Source: Antedon bifida (Eukaryota; Echinodermata; Crinoidea; Comatulida; Antedonidae). Taken from it: 64,000 nucleotides of DNA. Of this stretch, positions 12,401-24,400 are shown one piece after another; the stretch's first letter is position 1; each line of letters starts with the position of its first letter. Where the stretch lies: assembly GCA_963402885.1 (NCBI GenBank), contig OY727103.1:4626501-4690500 (forward strand), given 5' to 3'. The notes beneath the pieces are model-generated. The model was not told the DNA's origin. It did no database searches and was given only the letters and a program-made list of their open reading frames with translations. The translations under genes were made by a program, and so were the position numbers.

Positions 12401-15400
12401 ACGTCACAACATCCGATAGGCTTAATTTTTATATGAATTAATATCTACATTTCATCAGCTTTCATAATAAATTATAATCATCAAGGTAACCTTCAATTCT
12501 GAAGAGCTGTAAGATATTCAAATTTACTGCGAAGGTGAAATTACACGGCCTACGTTATTCAAGTTTTTACGCGTGATGACGTCATTAAAATGAAGATAGT
12601 GTCAACTCATGATAAAGATAATTAATTAAGCAAGCACATACTGAAAGTTGTGCGAAATTCGAGCACACATAACCAAGATGCGCTCTGTTGAATGTGATAA
12701 TCTACACAAAAAGATAACAAATCCTAATTTTTAAATTCAAGTGGCCATTTGATGACGTCAAAACATTTTGTACGTAAAATGTGTACATGAATTCATATCT
12801 ACAACTCAATGGCTTCCAGAATAAGTTAAAAAAATCGGGGGTCATCTTGCATTCTGAAGAATTATTTTCATTTTAAAAAAGACCTATTTTTCACAATTTT
12901 CAGAACTTTTGTAAAATTAATGTGCGCATTTTGTCATTTTTAACGTGCTCGTATAGCGTTATTTTAAGTCGGAACTGACTCAAATTTGGTGAATGTACTA
13001 AGGATGGTGAGTAGAATGAGATTTGTAAAAAAAATTCATGTTTTTTACGCTTTTTAAGTATCGCGCGCGCAAAAACGCATTTTTGCGCAGTAATTTTTTG
13101 AAACACGCAAATGGCCTAATTCATGCTCTAAATTGATCAAAACTTAATTTTGAGCGTTTTAAATTTTTAACGCGCGATATCACGCGCATGAACCTACGTG
13201 CGCGTGCGTTTTTATTTGCTAATATTTTTACCCTTGATCTGAAGTTTACGTGTAGTGAATTTCATTATTATGTGATAATGAATTATGGAGATATGATTGA
13301 TAATGTGATTTCGCAAAATGGCGTATAAATGTCGTCACGGATGAGTGATCACACTGGAAAGCTTATTAGGATTAAGTTATATTATTTGAAAGATATTCTG
13401 AAATTTTTGTAATCATTGACATTAAACTTTTTGAGATAATTGTTACACAAAATAGTGTACAGAAACAATAAAAAGAAAAAAAAAAAAATAATAACTAGAA
13501 TTTAATTCGTCACTTTGACGAATTATAGGTGATCATTTTTATCATTTTACTGAAATTATTTTTTTTTAAACATGCACGTACGTTAACATACGATCGGAAA
13601 AAGTTGATGTATGCCATCCTATTATATGCTTATAGTGCTGAGTTGTGCCTATATGCCATATACAATATGTACAGTATATACTGTATATCTATATACAGTG
13701 TAGCATAGGTGAATTTACGGGACACACATGTTCTAATTTTTTTGGCATGATGACGTTATCAAACTAAACTTTAAGATGACAATTTCGAAAGATAATTAAT
13801 TGAGCAAAAAAATATAAGATTTTGAAAAAAATTTGGCACGTAGAAGCGCTGTGCGCGCTCTTTGAATTGTGTGTAACTTTGACAAAAAATATGAAAAAAC
13901 TACTTTTTCACTTCAACTGGCCATATGTTAACGTCACAACATCCGATAGGCTTAATTTTTATATGAATTAATATCTACATTTCATCAGCTTTCATAATAA
14001 ATTATAATCATCAAGGTAACCTTCAATTCTGAAGAGCTGTAAGATATTCAAATTTACTGCGAAGGTGAAATTACACGGCCTACGTTATTCAAGTTTTTAC
14101 GCGTGATGACGTCATTAAAATAAAAATAGTGTCAACTCATGATAAAGATAATTAATTAAGCAAGCACATACTGAAATTTGTGCGAAATTCGAGCACACAT
14201 AACCAAGATGCGCTCTGTTGAATGTGATAATCTACACAAAAAGATAACAAATCCTAATTTTTAAATTCAAGTGGCCATTTGATGACGTCAAAACATTTTG
14301 TACGTAAAATGTGTACATGAATTCATATCTACAACTCAATGGCTTCCAGAATAAGTTAAAAAAATCGGGGGTCATCTTGCATTCTGAAGAATTATTTTCA
14401 TTTTAAAAAAGACCTATTTTTCACCATTTTCAGAACTTTTGTAAAATTAATGTGCGCATTTTGTCATTTTTAACGTGCTCGTATAGCGTTATTTTAAGTC
14501 GGAACTGACTCAAATTTGGTGAATGTACTAAGGATGGTGAGTAGAATGAGATTTGTAAAAAAAAATCATATTTTTTACGCTTTTTAAGTATCGCGCGCGC
14601 AAAAACGCATTTCTGCGCAGTAATTTTTTGAAACATGCAAATGGCCTAATTCATGCTCTAAATTGATCAAAACTTAATTTTGAGCGTTTTAAATTTGTAA
14701 CGCGCGATTTCACGCGCATGACCCTACGTGCGCGTGCGTTTTTATTTGCTAATATTTTTACCCTTGATCTGAAGTTTACGTGTAGTGAATTTCATTAATA
14801 TGTGATAATGAATTATGGAGATATGATTGATAATGTGATTTCGCAAAATGGCGTATAAATGTCGTCACGGATGAGTGATCACGCTGGAAAGCTTATTAGG
14901 ATTAAGTTATATTATTTGAAAGATATTCTGAAATTTTGGTAATCATTGACATTAAACTTTTTGAGATAATTGTTACACAAAATAGTGTACAGAAACAATA
15001 AAAAGAAAAAAAATAATAAAGATTTTATACAATAACAATAGGTGATCATTTAGAATTCTAAATGATCACCTAATAAAGATTTTATACAATAACAATAGGT
15101 GATCATTTTATTCTAAATGATCACCTAATAAAGATTTTGTACAATAACAATAGGTGATCATTTTATTCTAAATGATCACCTAATTATTTTCCAATTGAAA
15201 TATTAGTTTGTATTTAAAAAAATCGTATATTGAATTAAATATAAGTAAAAGTAAACAAAACTGACAGTAACCAACTTTACGGAAGAAGACGAGACATTCT
15301 ATATACTTCACAACACAACGTATGAGTTTAGATAGATAATTATAATTACTCTTGTCTTATGATAATTGTTTATTATTGTTTCAGCTCCTGCCGAAGCCGT

Positions 15401-18400
15401 AGAAATGGAAGCGAGCGCAACCGTAGAAGATTCGACAACCTACTACGGAATTGGAGATGAAGTAAAGACAGACTTCTTGGTGAACACTACTGGATTGAAC
15501 GCGGGAACAGGTTTTAAAGTCACCCTTACAGCTGAGAACATGGAGGTAGCGAACTAAATAAAAAATACATATATATCATCATTATACTATCTATTCCATA
15601 GATTTCTACTGTTATTCCAAATCTTTTAAATATATTTAATAATAATTTAGCAATTAACTAATTACCAACCAATAGTTACAGGGGTACTGGTTTATGTAGT
15701 GCGTTTCTGGTGTTTTCCATTTTTGTTTTGTTGTTCACAGTTCGAAAATAATTAGGTGATCATTTAGAATAAAATGATCACCTATTGTTATTGTATGAAA
15801 TCTTTATTGGTTATCCGCAACGAAGTTGCTGATAACCTCTTGTGATTGTACGAAATCATCAACATCAACATCATCTTTTTATTAGTTATCCGCATTCAGC
15901 GGATAACTCCTTGTAACTGTCCTGTTTCATCATCTTTTTTTTTTTTTTTCTGTATTCTTCTTTCTTTCTGTCATTTTTGTGTCACACGTAACTCAAAAAC
16001 GTGTAAACATAACATTTTATAACTTTGTCAACATGTGGGCATTCACGTGAAGTTGTGCACCTGCTATTGTGAATGACGTCAGAGTTGCGCAACGTGACTT
16101 ACGCGCGTTTTTATGAATTTCGCGTATTTAACATAGATCGAAAACCATATAACATTTTAATTTGAAACTTAGAAAAAGTTTAAGTTATATCTTGCGCTAA
16201 CTGACTGTGGGAAAAAAATGACATGTTTCACACAAAGTTACGCGTGCACGCGCGTTTGAAATTTCAAAATGCGAAAAATCAATTTCTAATCAACTTTCTA
16301 CGTGTTTCATGTCATTTTGAGCATGTAAAAAATTCCCACGCGCGCGCATTTTTTTACGCGCGCGGTGCGCACGTAGCGTTGAAAACAATTTTTTTCTCGT
16401 GATTTTTGTTTTTCCAGCCTTTTCTAGTAATTTTACCAGCTTTTGAACAATTTCGATATAAAATTACGTCATACGGGCACGTCGAATTGGATAATTTACG
16501 TGCATTTTTTATTAAAAAGTTCAAAAAATCGTCAAAATTTGTCAAAATTATGCCCTTTTTTAAACAGTCGTAGTTCCTAAACTAAACGGTGAAAGTTATT
16601 TTTTTTGCATATTCTGGAAGTTGATGAGTTTTAGATTTTGGATCATGCGTTAATATGGCTAACCGGACATTGTGACGTCACCGTATGGCCACGCGAATAT
16701 AAAATATAGGATTTTTGTATCTTTCATCATAGCGCATGACATTTAATAGACCGCATCTCCAATTATCTGTTTTCCATTTTTACCTAAATTTGTATATTAT
16801 CTAGGTCAATCAACTATCTTTCGCATGAGTTAAAAATATTTTAATTTTTATGACGTCATCATGTCTAAAAATGTAAATAATGTGGGTCACTTATTTTCAT
16901 CTTTACAGTAAATTTCAATCTGTTATAGCTCGTCAGAATAAAACGTGATAATCATGATTAAAACGTTTTCTGGAAGCTATTGGATTGTAGATACGAATTC
17001 ATGTGAACATTTTGCCAATCGGATGTTGTGACGTCATCATATGGCCAGTTGAATAAAAAAAATCGTATTTTCATATTTTGCGTAATAGTTCATCACATTT
17101 AAAAGGGCGCGCATCTATATTTTACGTATTCAAATTTCTTCTACACGGTAATATGTGGTTGCTGAGATAATGTCCTTCCGAAATTGCTGTTTTAGTTTTT
17201 CATTTTGATACCGTCACCATGTTAAAAATAGGAATAACCGGGGGTCCCGTAATTTCACCTATTCTACACTGTATGTAATATGTATACAGATTATACAGTT
17301 TATACTGTATATACTATATGACACAAAATTGACAGAATTCAGCACTAACAACATATCATATTCTTCAGATCAGGTCATAATGCCATAATCTTTTTCTGTG
17401 TGCAAAAGTCTAACGTATGACGTGCACGTGGCGTTTGTCGTGCGGATAACTAACTCGTCAAAGTGACGAGTTACATGTCTAGTTTCTCTTCTTTCTTTCT
17501 GTATGATTTTTGTGTAACGCTTTAATCTGAAACTTGCAAACATAACATTTTGTGAACTATGTTAACATTTTGACATTTATGTAACGTCGTCAAGCGAAGC
17601 TTTTCATGATGTTTACAATTGCGCAACGTGACGTACGCGCGATTTAACGATTTTCTCGTATTTAACATAGGTCAAAAACCAAATAACATTTTAAATTGAA
17701 ACTTTGCACAAATTTAATTTATATCATGCGCTAACTTTCTGTTGAACAAAAATTGCGTGTTTTACACAAAGTTACGCGCGCACGCGCATTTAAAATTTCA
17801 AAATGCGCAAAATTATTTTCTAATCAACTTTCTACGCGTTTCATGTCATTTTAAGCATGTCAAAAATTCCCACGCGTGCGCAAATTTTTACGTGTGCGGT
17901 GCGCACGTAGCATTGAAAACATATATTTTCCGCGTGATTTATGTTTTTCCAGCCTCTACTAGTAATTTTACCAACTTTTAAACAATTTGGGCTTAAGGTT
18001 ACGTCATACGAGCACATCGAATTGGTCAATTTGCGCGCGTTTTTGATGAAAAAGTTCAGAAATTCGTCAAAATTATGCCTTTTTTTAAACAGTCGTAGTT
18101 TCTAAACTGCACGGTCAACTTTTTGTGGATGACATATTCTGGAAGTTGATGAGTTGTAGATATAGGATCATGTACCAATATGGCTAACCGGACATTGTGA
18201 CGTCATCGTATGGCCACGCGAATATAAAATTTAGGATTTTTGTATCTTTCGTCATAGCTCATCACATTTAATAGAGCGCATCTCCACTTATCCGTTTTCC
18301 ATTTTCACCCCGATTTTGATATTGTCTAGGTCAATCAACTATCTTTCGCATGAGTTAAAAATATTTTAATTTTTTTGACGTCATCATGCCTAAAAATTTA

Positions 18401-21400
18401 AATTACGTGTGGCATTAATTTCATCTGTACAGTAAATTTTAATCTGTTATAGCTCGTAAGAATAAAATGTGATAATCACGATTAAAACGTTTTCTGGAAG
18501 CTATTGGATTGTAGATACGAAATCATGTGAAAATTTTGCCAATCTGATGATGTGACGTCATCATATGGCCACTTAACTAAAAAAAGTCGTATTTTTATTT
18601 TTTGCGTAATAGTTCATTACATTTAAAAGAGCGCGCATCAATATTTCACGTATTCAAATTTCTTCTGCACGTTAATATGTTGTTGCTGAGATAATATCCT
18701 TCCGAAATTGCTATCTTTGTATTTCATTTTGATGCCGCCGCCATGTTAAAATTTGGAATAAATGGCGGCTCCCGTAATTTCACCTAATCTACACTGTATG
18801 TAATATGTAAACAGATTTTACTGTTTATACCGACTGTAATGGAATAGCCCAAATCGTTTATTTCCTACCTATTTCTATAATGTAGCAGGCCAAATAAGAC
18901 GTTATTTTTACAGGATAGAGAGAGGCAAACAATATTTTTCTCATATCAGAGCCGTTCATCGTTGTTAGGAGATATGTGATTTCTATTACATTTTCTGGTT
19001 TTGTTTGTCAGTTGCTTGTCCGGCCTGTAGGTCATAATGCCAACGTGAACGCTTCCTTTTGGCCTCAACCTATCCCCTTAATGTTAAAAGGTACGTCGTT
19101 AAACGTCCATGTTTCACCACTTGCGCAGCGGATAACCAAACTCGTCAAAGTGACGAGTTTCATGTCTAGTTGGTTTTCCGCAACGAAGTTGCAGGAAAAC
19201 CTCTTGTGATTGTACGAAATCATCAACATCATCATCATCATCTTTTTTTTTAGTTATCCGCATTCAGCGGATAACTCCTTGGAACTGTCCTGTTTCATCT
19301 TTTTTTTTTTTTTTTTTCTGTATTATTCTTTCTTTCTGTCATTTTTGTGCAGAGCGTATCTCTAAAACTTGTAAAGTTAACATTTCATAACTTTGTTAAC
19401 ATGTGGGCATTCACGTGAAGTTGTGCTTTTTTATTTTTGAATGACGTCAGAGTTGCGCAACATGACTTACGCGCGTTTTAACGAATTTCGCGTATTTAAC
19501 ATAAATCGAAAACCATATAACATTTGAATTTAAAACTTAGTAAAAGTTTAATTTATATCTTGCGCTAACTGACTGTGAAAAAAAATGGCATGTTTCACAC
19601 AAAGTTACGCGCGCACGCGCGTTTAAAATTTCAAAATGCGAAAAATCAATTTCTAATCAACTTTCTACGCGTTTCATGTCATTTTAAGCATGTAAAAAAT
19701 TCCCACGCGCGCGCATATTTTTACGCGCGCGGTGCGCACGTAGCGTTGAAAACAATTTTTTTCGCGTGATTTATGTTTTTTTAGCCTTTTCTAGTAATTT
19801 TACCAACTTTTAAACATTTTTTACTTAAAATTACGTCATACGGGCACGTTGAATTGGATAACTTACGTGCGTTTTTGATGAAAAAGTTCAAAAATTTGTC
19901 AAAATTTGTCAAAATTATACCTTTTTTTAAACAGTCGTAGTTTCTAAAATAAACGGTAAAAGTTATTTTTATTACGTATTCTGGAAGTTGATGAGTTGTA
20001 GATATTGGATCATGCATTAATATGGCTAACCGGACATTGTGACGTCATCGTGTGGCCACGCGAATATAAAATATAGGATTTTTGTATCTTTCGTCTTAGC
20101 GTATCACATTTAATTGAGCGCATCTTCACTTATCCGTTTTCCAATTTCACCCCGATTTTGATATTTTGTAGGTAAAAGAACTATCTTTCGTATGAGTTAA
20201 AAATATTTTAATTCTATGACGTCATCATGTTGAAAAAATTTAAATAACGTGGGTCACTTATTTTCTTCTTTAAAGTAACTTTCAATCTGTTATAGCTCGT
20301 CAGAATAAAAAGCTATAATCATGATTAAAACGTTTTCTGGAAGCTATTGGATTGTAGATACGAATTCATGTGAACATTTTTCCAATCCGATGTTGTGACG
20401 TCATTATATGGCCAGTTGAATAAAAAAAGTCGTATTTTCATCTTTTGCGTCATAGTTCATCACATTTAAAAGAGCGCGCATCTACATTTTACGTATTCAA
20501 ATTTCTTCTACACGTTAACATGTTGTTGCTGAGATAATGTACTTCCGAAATTGCTATCTTAGTGTTTCATTTTGATACCGTCGCCATGTTAAAAATAAGA
20601 ATAAACGGGGGGTCCCGTAATTTCACCTATTCTACACTGTATGTAACATGTATACAGATTATACCGTTTGCACTGTATATACTATATGACACAAAATTGA
20701 CAGAATTCGGCACTAACAGCATATGATATTCTTCAGTTCAGCTCATAATGCCATAATCTTTTTCCGTGTGCAAAATTCCAACGTATGACGTGCGCGTGGC
20801 GTTTGTCGTGCGGATAACTAACTCGTCACTTTACGGATAACTCCTTGGAACTGTCCTGTTTCATCTTTTTTTTTTTTTTTTTTCTGTATTATTCTTTCTT
20901 TCTGTCATTTTTGTGCAGAGCGTATCTCAAAAACGTGTAAAGTTAACATTTTATAACTTTGTCAACATGTGTGCATTCACGTGAAGTTGTGCTTTTTTAT
21001 TTTTGAATGACGTCAGAGTTGCGCAACATGACTTACGCGCGTTTTAACGAATTTCGCGTATTTAACATAAATCAAAAGCTATATAACATTTTAAATTGAA
21101 ACTTAGTAAAAGTTTAATTTATATATTGCGCTAACTGACTGTGAGAAAAAAATGGCATGTTTCACACAAAGTTACGCACGCACGCGCGTTTAAAATTTCA
21201 AAATGCGAAAAATCAATTTCTAATCAACTTTCTACGCGTTTCATGTCATTTTAAGCATGTAAAAAATTTCCATGCGTGCGCATATTTTTACGCGCGCGGT
21301 GCGCACGTAGCGTTGAAAACAATTTTTTTTGCGTGATTTCTATTTTTTCAGCCTTTTCTAGTGATTTTACCAACTTTTAAACATTTTTGACTTAAAATTA

Positions 21401-24400
21401 CGTCATACGGGCACGTTGAATTTAATAACTTACGTGCATTTTTGATGAAAAAGTTCAAAAATTTGTCAAAATTTGTCAAAATTATACCTTTTTTTAAACA
21501 GTCGTAGTTTCTAAACTAAACGGTAAAAGTTACTTTTATTACGTATTCTGGAAGTTGATGAGTTGTAGATATTGGATCATGCATTAATATGGCTAACCGG
21601 ACATTGTGACGTCATCGTGTGGCCACGCGAATATAAAATATATGATTTTTGTATCTTTCGTCATAGCGTATCACATTTAATTGAGCGCATCTTCACTTAT
21701 CCGTTTTCCATTTTCACCCCGATTTTGATATTTTGTAGGTAAATGAACTATCTTTCGCATGAGTTAAAAATATTTTAATTTTATGACGTCATCATGTTGA
21801 CAAAATTTAAATAACGTGGGTCACTTATTTTCTTCTTTAAAGTAACTTTCAATCTGTTATAGCTCGTCAGAATAAAAAGCTATAATCATGATTAAACGTT
21901 TTCTGGAAGCTATTGGATTGTAGATACGAATTCATGTGAACATTTTTCCAATCCGACGTTGTGACGTCATTATATGGCCAGTTGAATAAAAAAAGTCGTA
22001 TTTTCATCTTTTGCGCCATAGTTCATCACATTTAAAAGAGCGCGCATCTATATTTTACGTATTCAAATTTCTTCTATACGTTAACATGTTGTTGCTGAGA
22101 TAATGTACTTCCGAAATTACTATCTTAGTGTTTCATTTTGATACCATCGCCATGTTAAAAATAGGAATAAATGGCGGGTCCCTTAATTTCACCTATTCTA
22201 CACTGTATGTAATATGTATACATCTGTATATACTGTAACGGAATTTGGTATAGCCCAAATCATTTATTTCCTACCTATTGCTATAATGTAGCAGGCCAAA
22301 TAAGACTAAGTTCTGATTGGCTATTTTACTGTGCGTGTAATTCAACTACACGCCTAATTGTGGTAAACAACTTATCCAGGGACCTAGTAGGCCTCAGGCA
22401 CTCTTCGTTGAATATACTTGGACCATCCATCCCATTATTTCTACTTAATTGTGTCGTATCTTGTAATTATAATTGGTAAGTTTTACCTTATATGAATAAA
22501 AGGGCCATACGGCTCATGAGAATTTAACCTACTTGTACTTTCATCATTTATCTATTTACATTGTACTTGAAGCCGACGGAATATCACCGTCGCCGAACCT
22601 GACACTACCTGTCATCATAAACATAAACCCTATTTACCTAGCAATAATTACTTAATTTAGTGTACGTACGTGTTGCGACGTCATCATATGGCCAGTTGAA
22701 TGAAAAAGTCGTATTTTCATCTTTTGCGTCATAGTTCATCACATTTAAAAGAGCATCTATATTTTACGTATTCAAACTTCTTCAACATGTTAATATGTTG
22801 GTGATCAGATGATTGTCTTCCGAAATTGCTATCTTCCTTTTGATGGGTCATCATGTTAAAAATTAGAATTGAAGTCGAGTCTACTCTAATATTTTAATTA
22901 TGCTACACTGTATGTAATAATGTATAGAGTATATAGTATACTGATACTATGGGACACAAAATAAACCAACAACATATTATATTCTTCAGGTCATAATGAC
23001 ATAGCCTAATTTTTTTATGTGCATAATTTTTAACGTTACATGCACGTTGATATGGCACAAATATAGACAGGGTTCAGCTCAACTACGGTATATATTATGA
23101 TCAATTTTCTGTCGTCTGATTTAAAAATATTTTATTTTTTATGAAGTCATCATGTCTAAAAATTGGAATAACTTGGATCACTTATTTTATCATTATAATA
23201 TACATCCATCTCTCATAACTCTCTCCAAATTTAAAGTGATAGCCATAAAACTTAATATGGAAGCTGTTGATTTGTAGATATGAATTCATGTAAACATTTT
23301 CCTATTGGATTTGTGACGTCATCTGGCCATGTCAAGTAAAATCGGATTTTCATTCCATTTAGGAACGCGCATCTGGAAATATATGTTATTTCAGAGTGAC
23401 TTCATTTTGATATGTTTTAACTCAGAATATTCCATTTCATTCTCCGATTGGTTTGTAATTTGGTTATCTAATATCCTGTTTCTATTTCAAGTTTGAACAT
23501 TATAATGTAAATTCAACAATGTGTGTTAATAATTGTACAAACTCTGTAGATTAAACTCATTTCATTTAATAGTTTACATATATAAGAATTGTATATTTTT
23601 TTTCATACCATACACATATTTTCCATATTAATTTGTCTATGGATAAACAATTATACTGATATTGATTTTTTCACATGGATAATTTTTGGTTTATGCAAAA
23701 TTCGCCATCAAGACGTGGCATTGAATACTCTTCGTGAACACTTCTATCTGTCATAAAACTAGCCATTGGACTACCAACAAATATCTAAAACATTAATAAA
23801 TACAAAAATAGGATAAACAAGCAGCCAAAAAAGGAAATAAAGAGGAAATAAAAGAAGAAGCTATTAAATAGTGAATTACATGTACACATTAAAGATTTTT
23901 TTGCTAAAATATAATAATTATAAGACTATTTATTTATAAACACATTTATTAAAAATAATGATAGGACGTATTCAAGGTATTTTTACGCGGTATTGTTTGT
24001 GACCTTACTTATACAATTTGTATTAAATTAGTACACCAATATAATGTGTTGTCTATTCCAATATACTTCTACCGGTAGTAGCATCATCATCTTTTGTTAA
24101 TATATCTTTGACTGTCTTCAATTCTTGTAATGGACCCCATTTTGCTTGACCACAAACATTGATTACAAATTGAAACCACTTCATTACACTCCGTAACACT
24201 TGCATAAGAAGCCTACTTGTGATGAATTATCATAAATGCTATCTGAATAGAAAGAAAAACAAGTACCATAAAACAGATATACATTAAATTATGTCTAATG
24301 AATTTGTTAATCGTATCAAATGAAATGTTTTTTTAAACAGTTTTATTAAACTTATTTATTTAATAGATAATTATGTTGTTATGTACATACATTCTGTGTG

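Larger units (their letters stand above)
4145..15183 (-). repeat. Family A array: seven tandem 1.5-kb elements, minus orientation
   Basis: Units start (their 3' ends) at 4145, 5673, 7193, 8711, 10261, 11966 and 13495, each with CTAGAATTTAATTCGTCA. They are 1518-1550 bp long, except unit 5 (1705 bp), which carries three extra 55-bp modules. Read on the minus strand, each unit ends AAATGATCACCT, hairpin AATTCGTCA/TGACGAATT, AAATT, CTAG. The hairpin followed by CTAG resembles the CTRR end of Helitrons. There is no convincing protein gene. Inside each unit is a degenerate repeat of about 178 bp carrying GACGTCA-type palindromes, reminiscent of pearl-like elements of molluscs and echinoderms. Non-autonomous Helitron/Helentron status is inferred. 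Confidence 0.8.
15752..22233 (+). repeat. Family B array: four 1.4-1.7-kb elements, plus orientation
   Basis: Head-to-tail units at about 15941-17482, 17483-19169, 19310-20830 and 20833-22233. Full ends read GCGGATAACT or GCGGATAACC, hairpin AACTCGTCA/TGACGAGTT, a short ACATGT-type tract, then CTAG. Each starts near TTCTTTCTTTCTGT followed by TTTTTGTG. The internal 180-bp period with GTGACGTCATC...ATGGCCA motifs parallels family A, so the two families are related. No reading frame of note. Confidence 0.8.

Noticed and set aside
5086-14636. Recurring 68-74-codon frames in each family A unit (MFQKITAQKC..., MTLSYGQ...)
   Set aside because: They recur because the DNA repeats. Unit 4 breaks the pattern, no known domain is visible, and they overlap the internal 178-bp repeat. 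I see no sign of codon-level constraint.
4145-15183. CRISPR array
   Set aside because: Repeat units are 1.5 kb with no short-repeat/spacer pattern, and the window is clearly eukaryotic.
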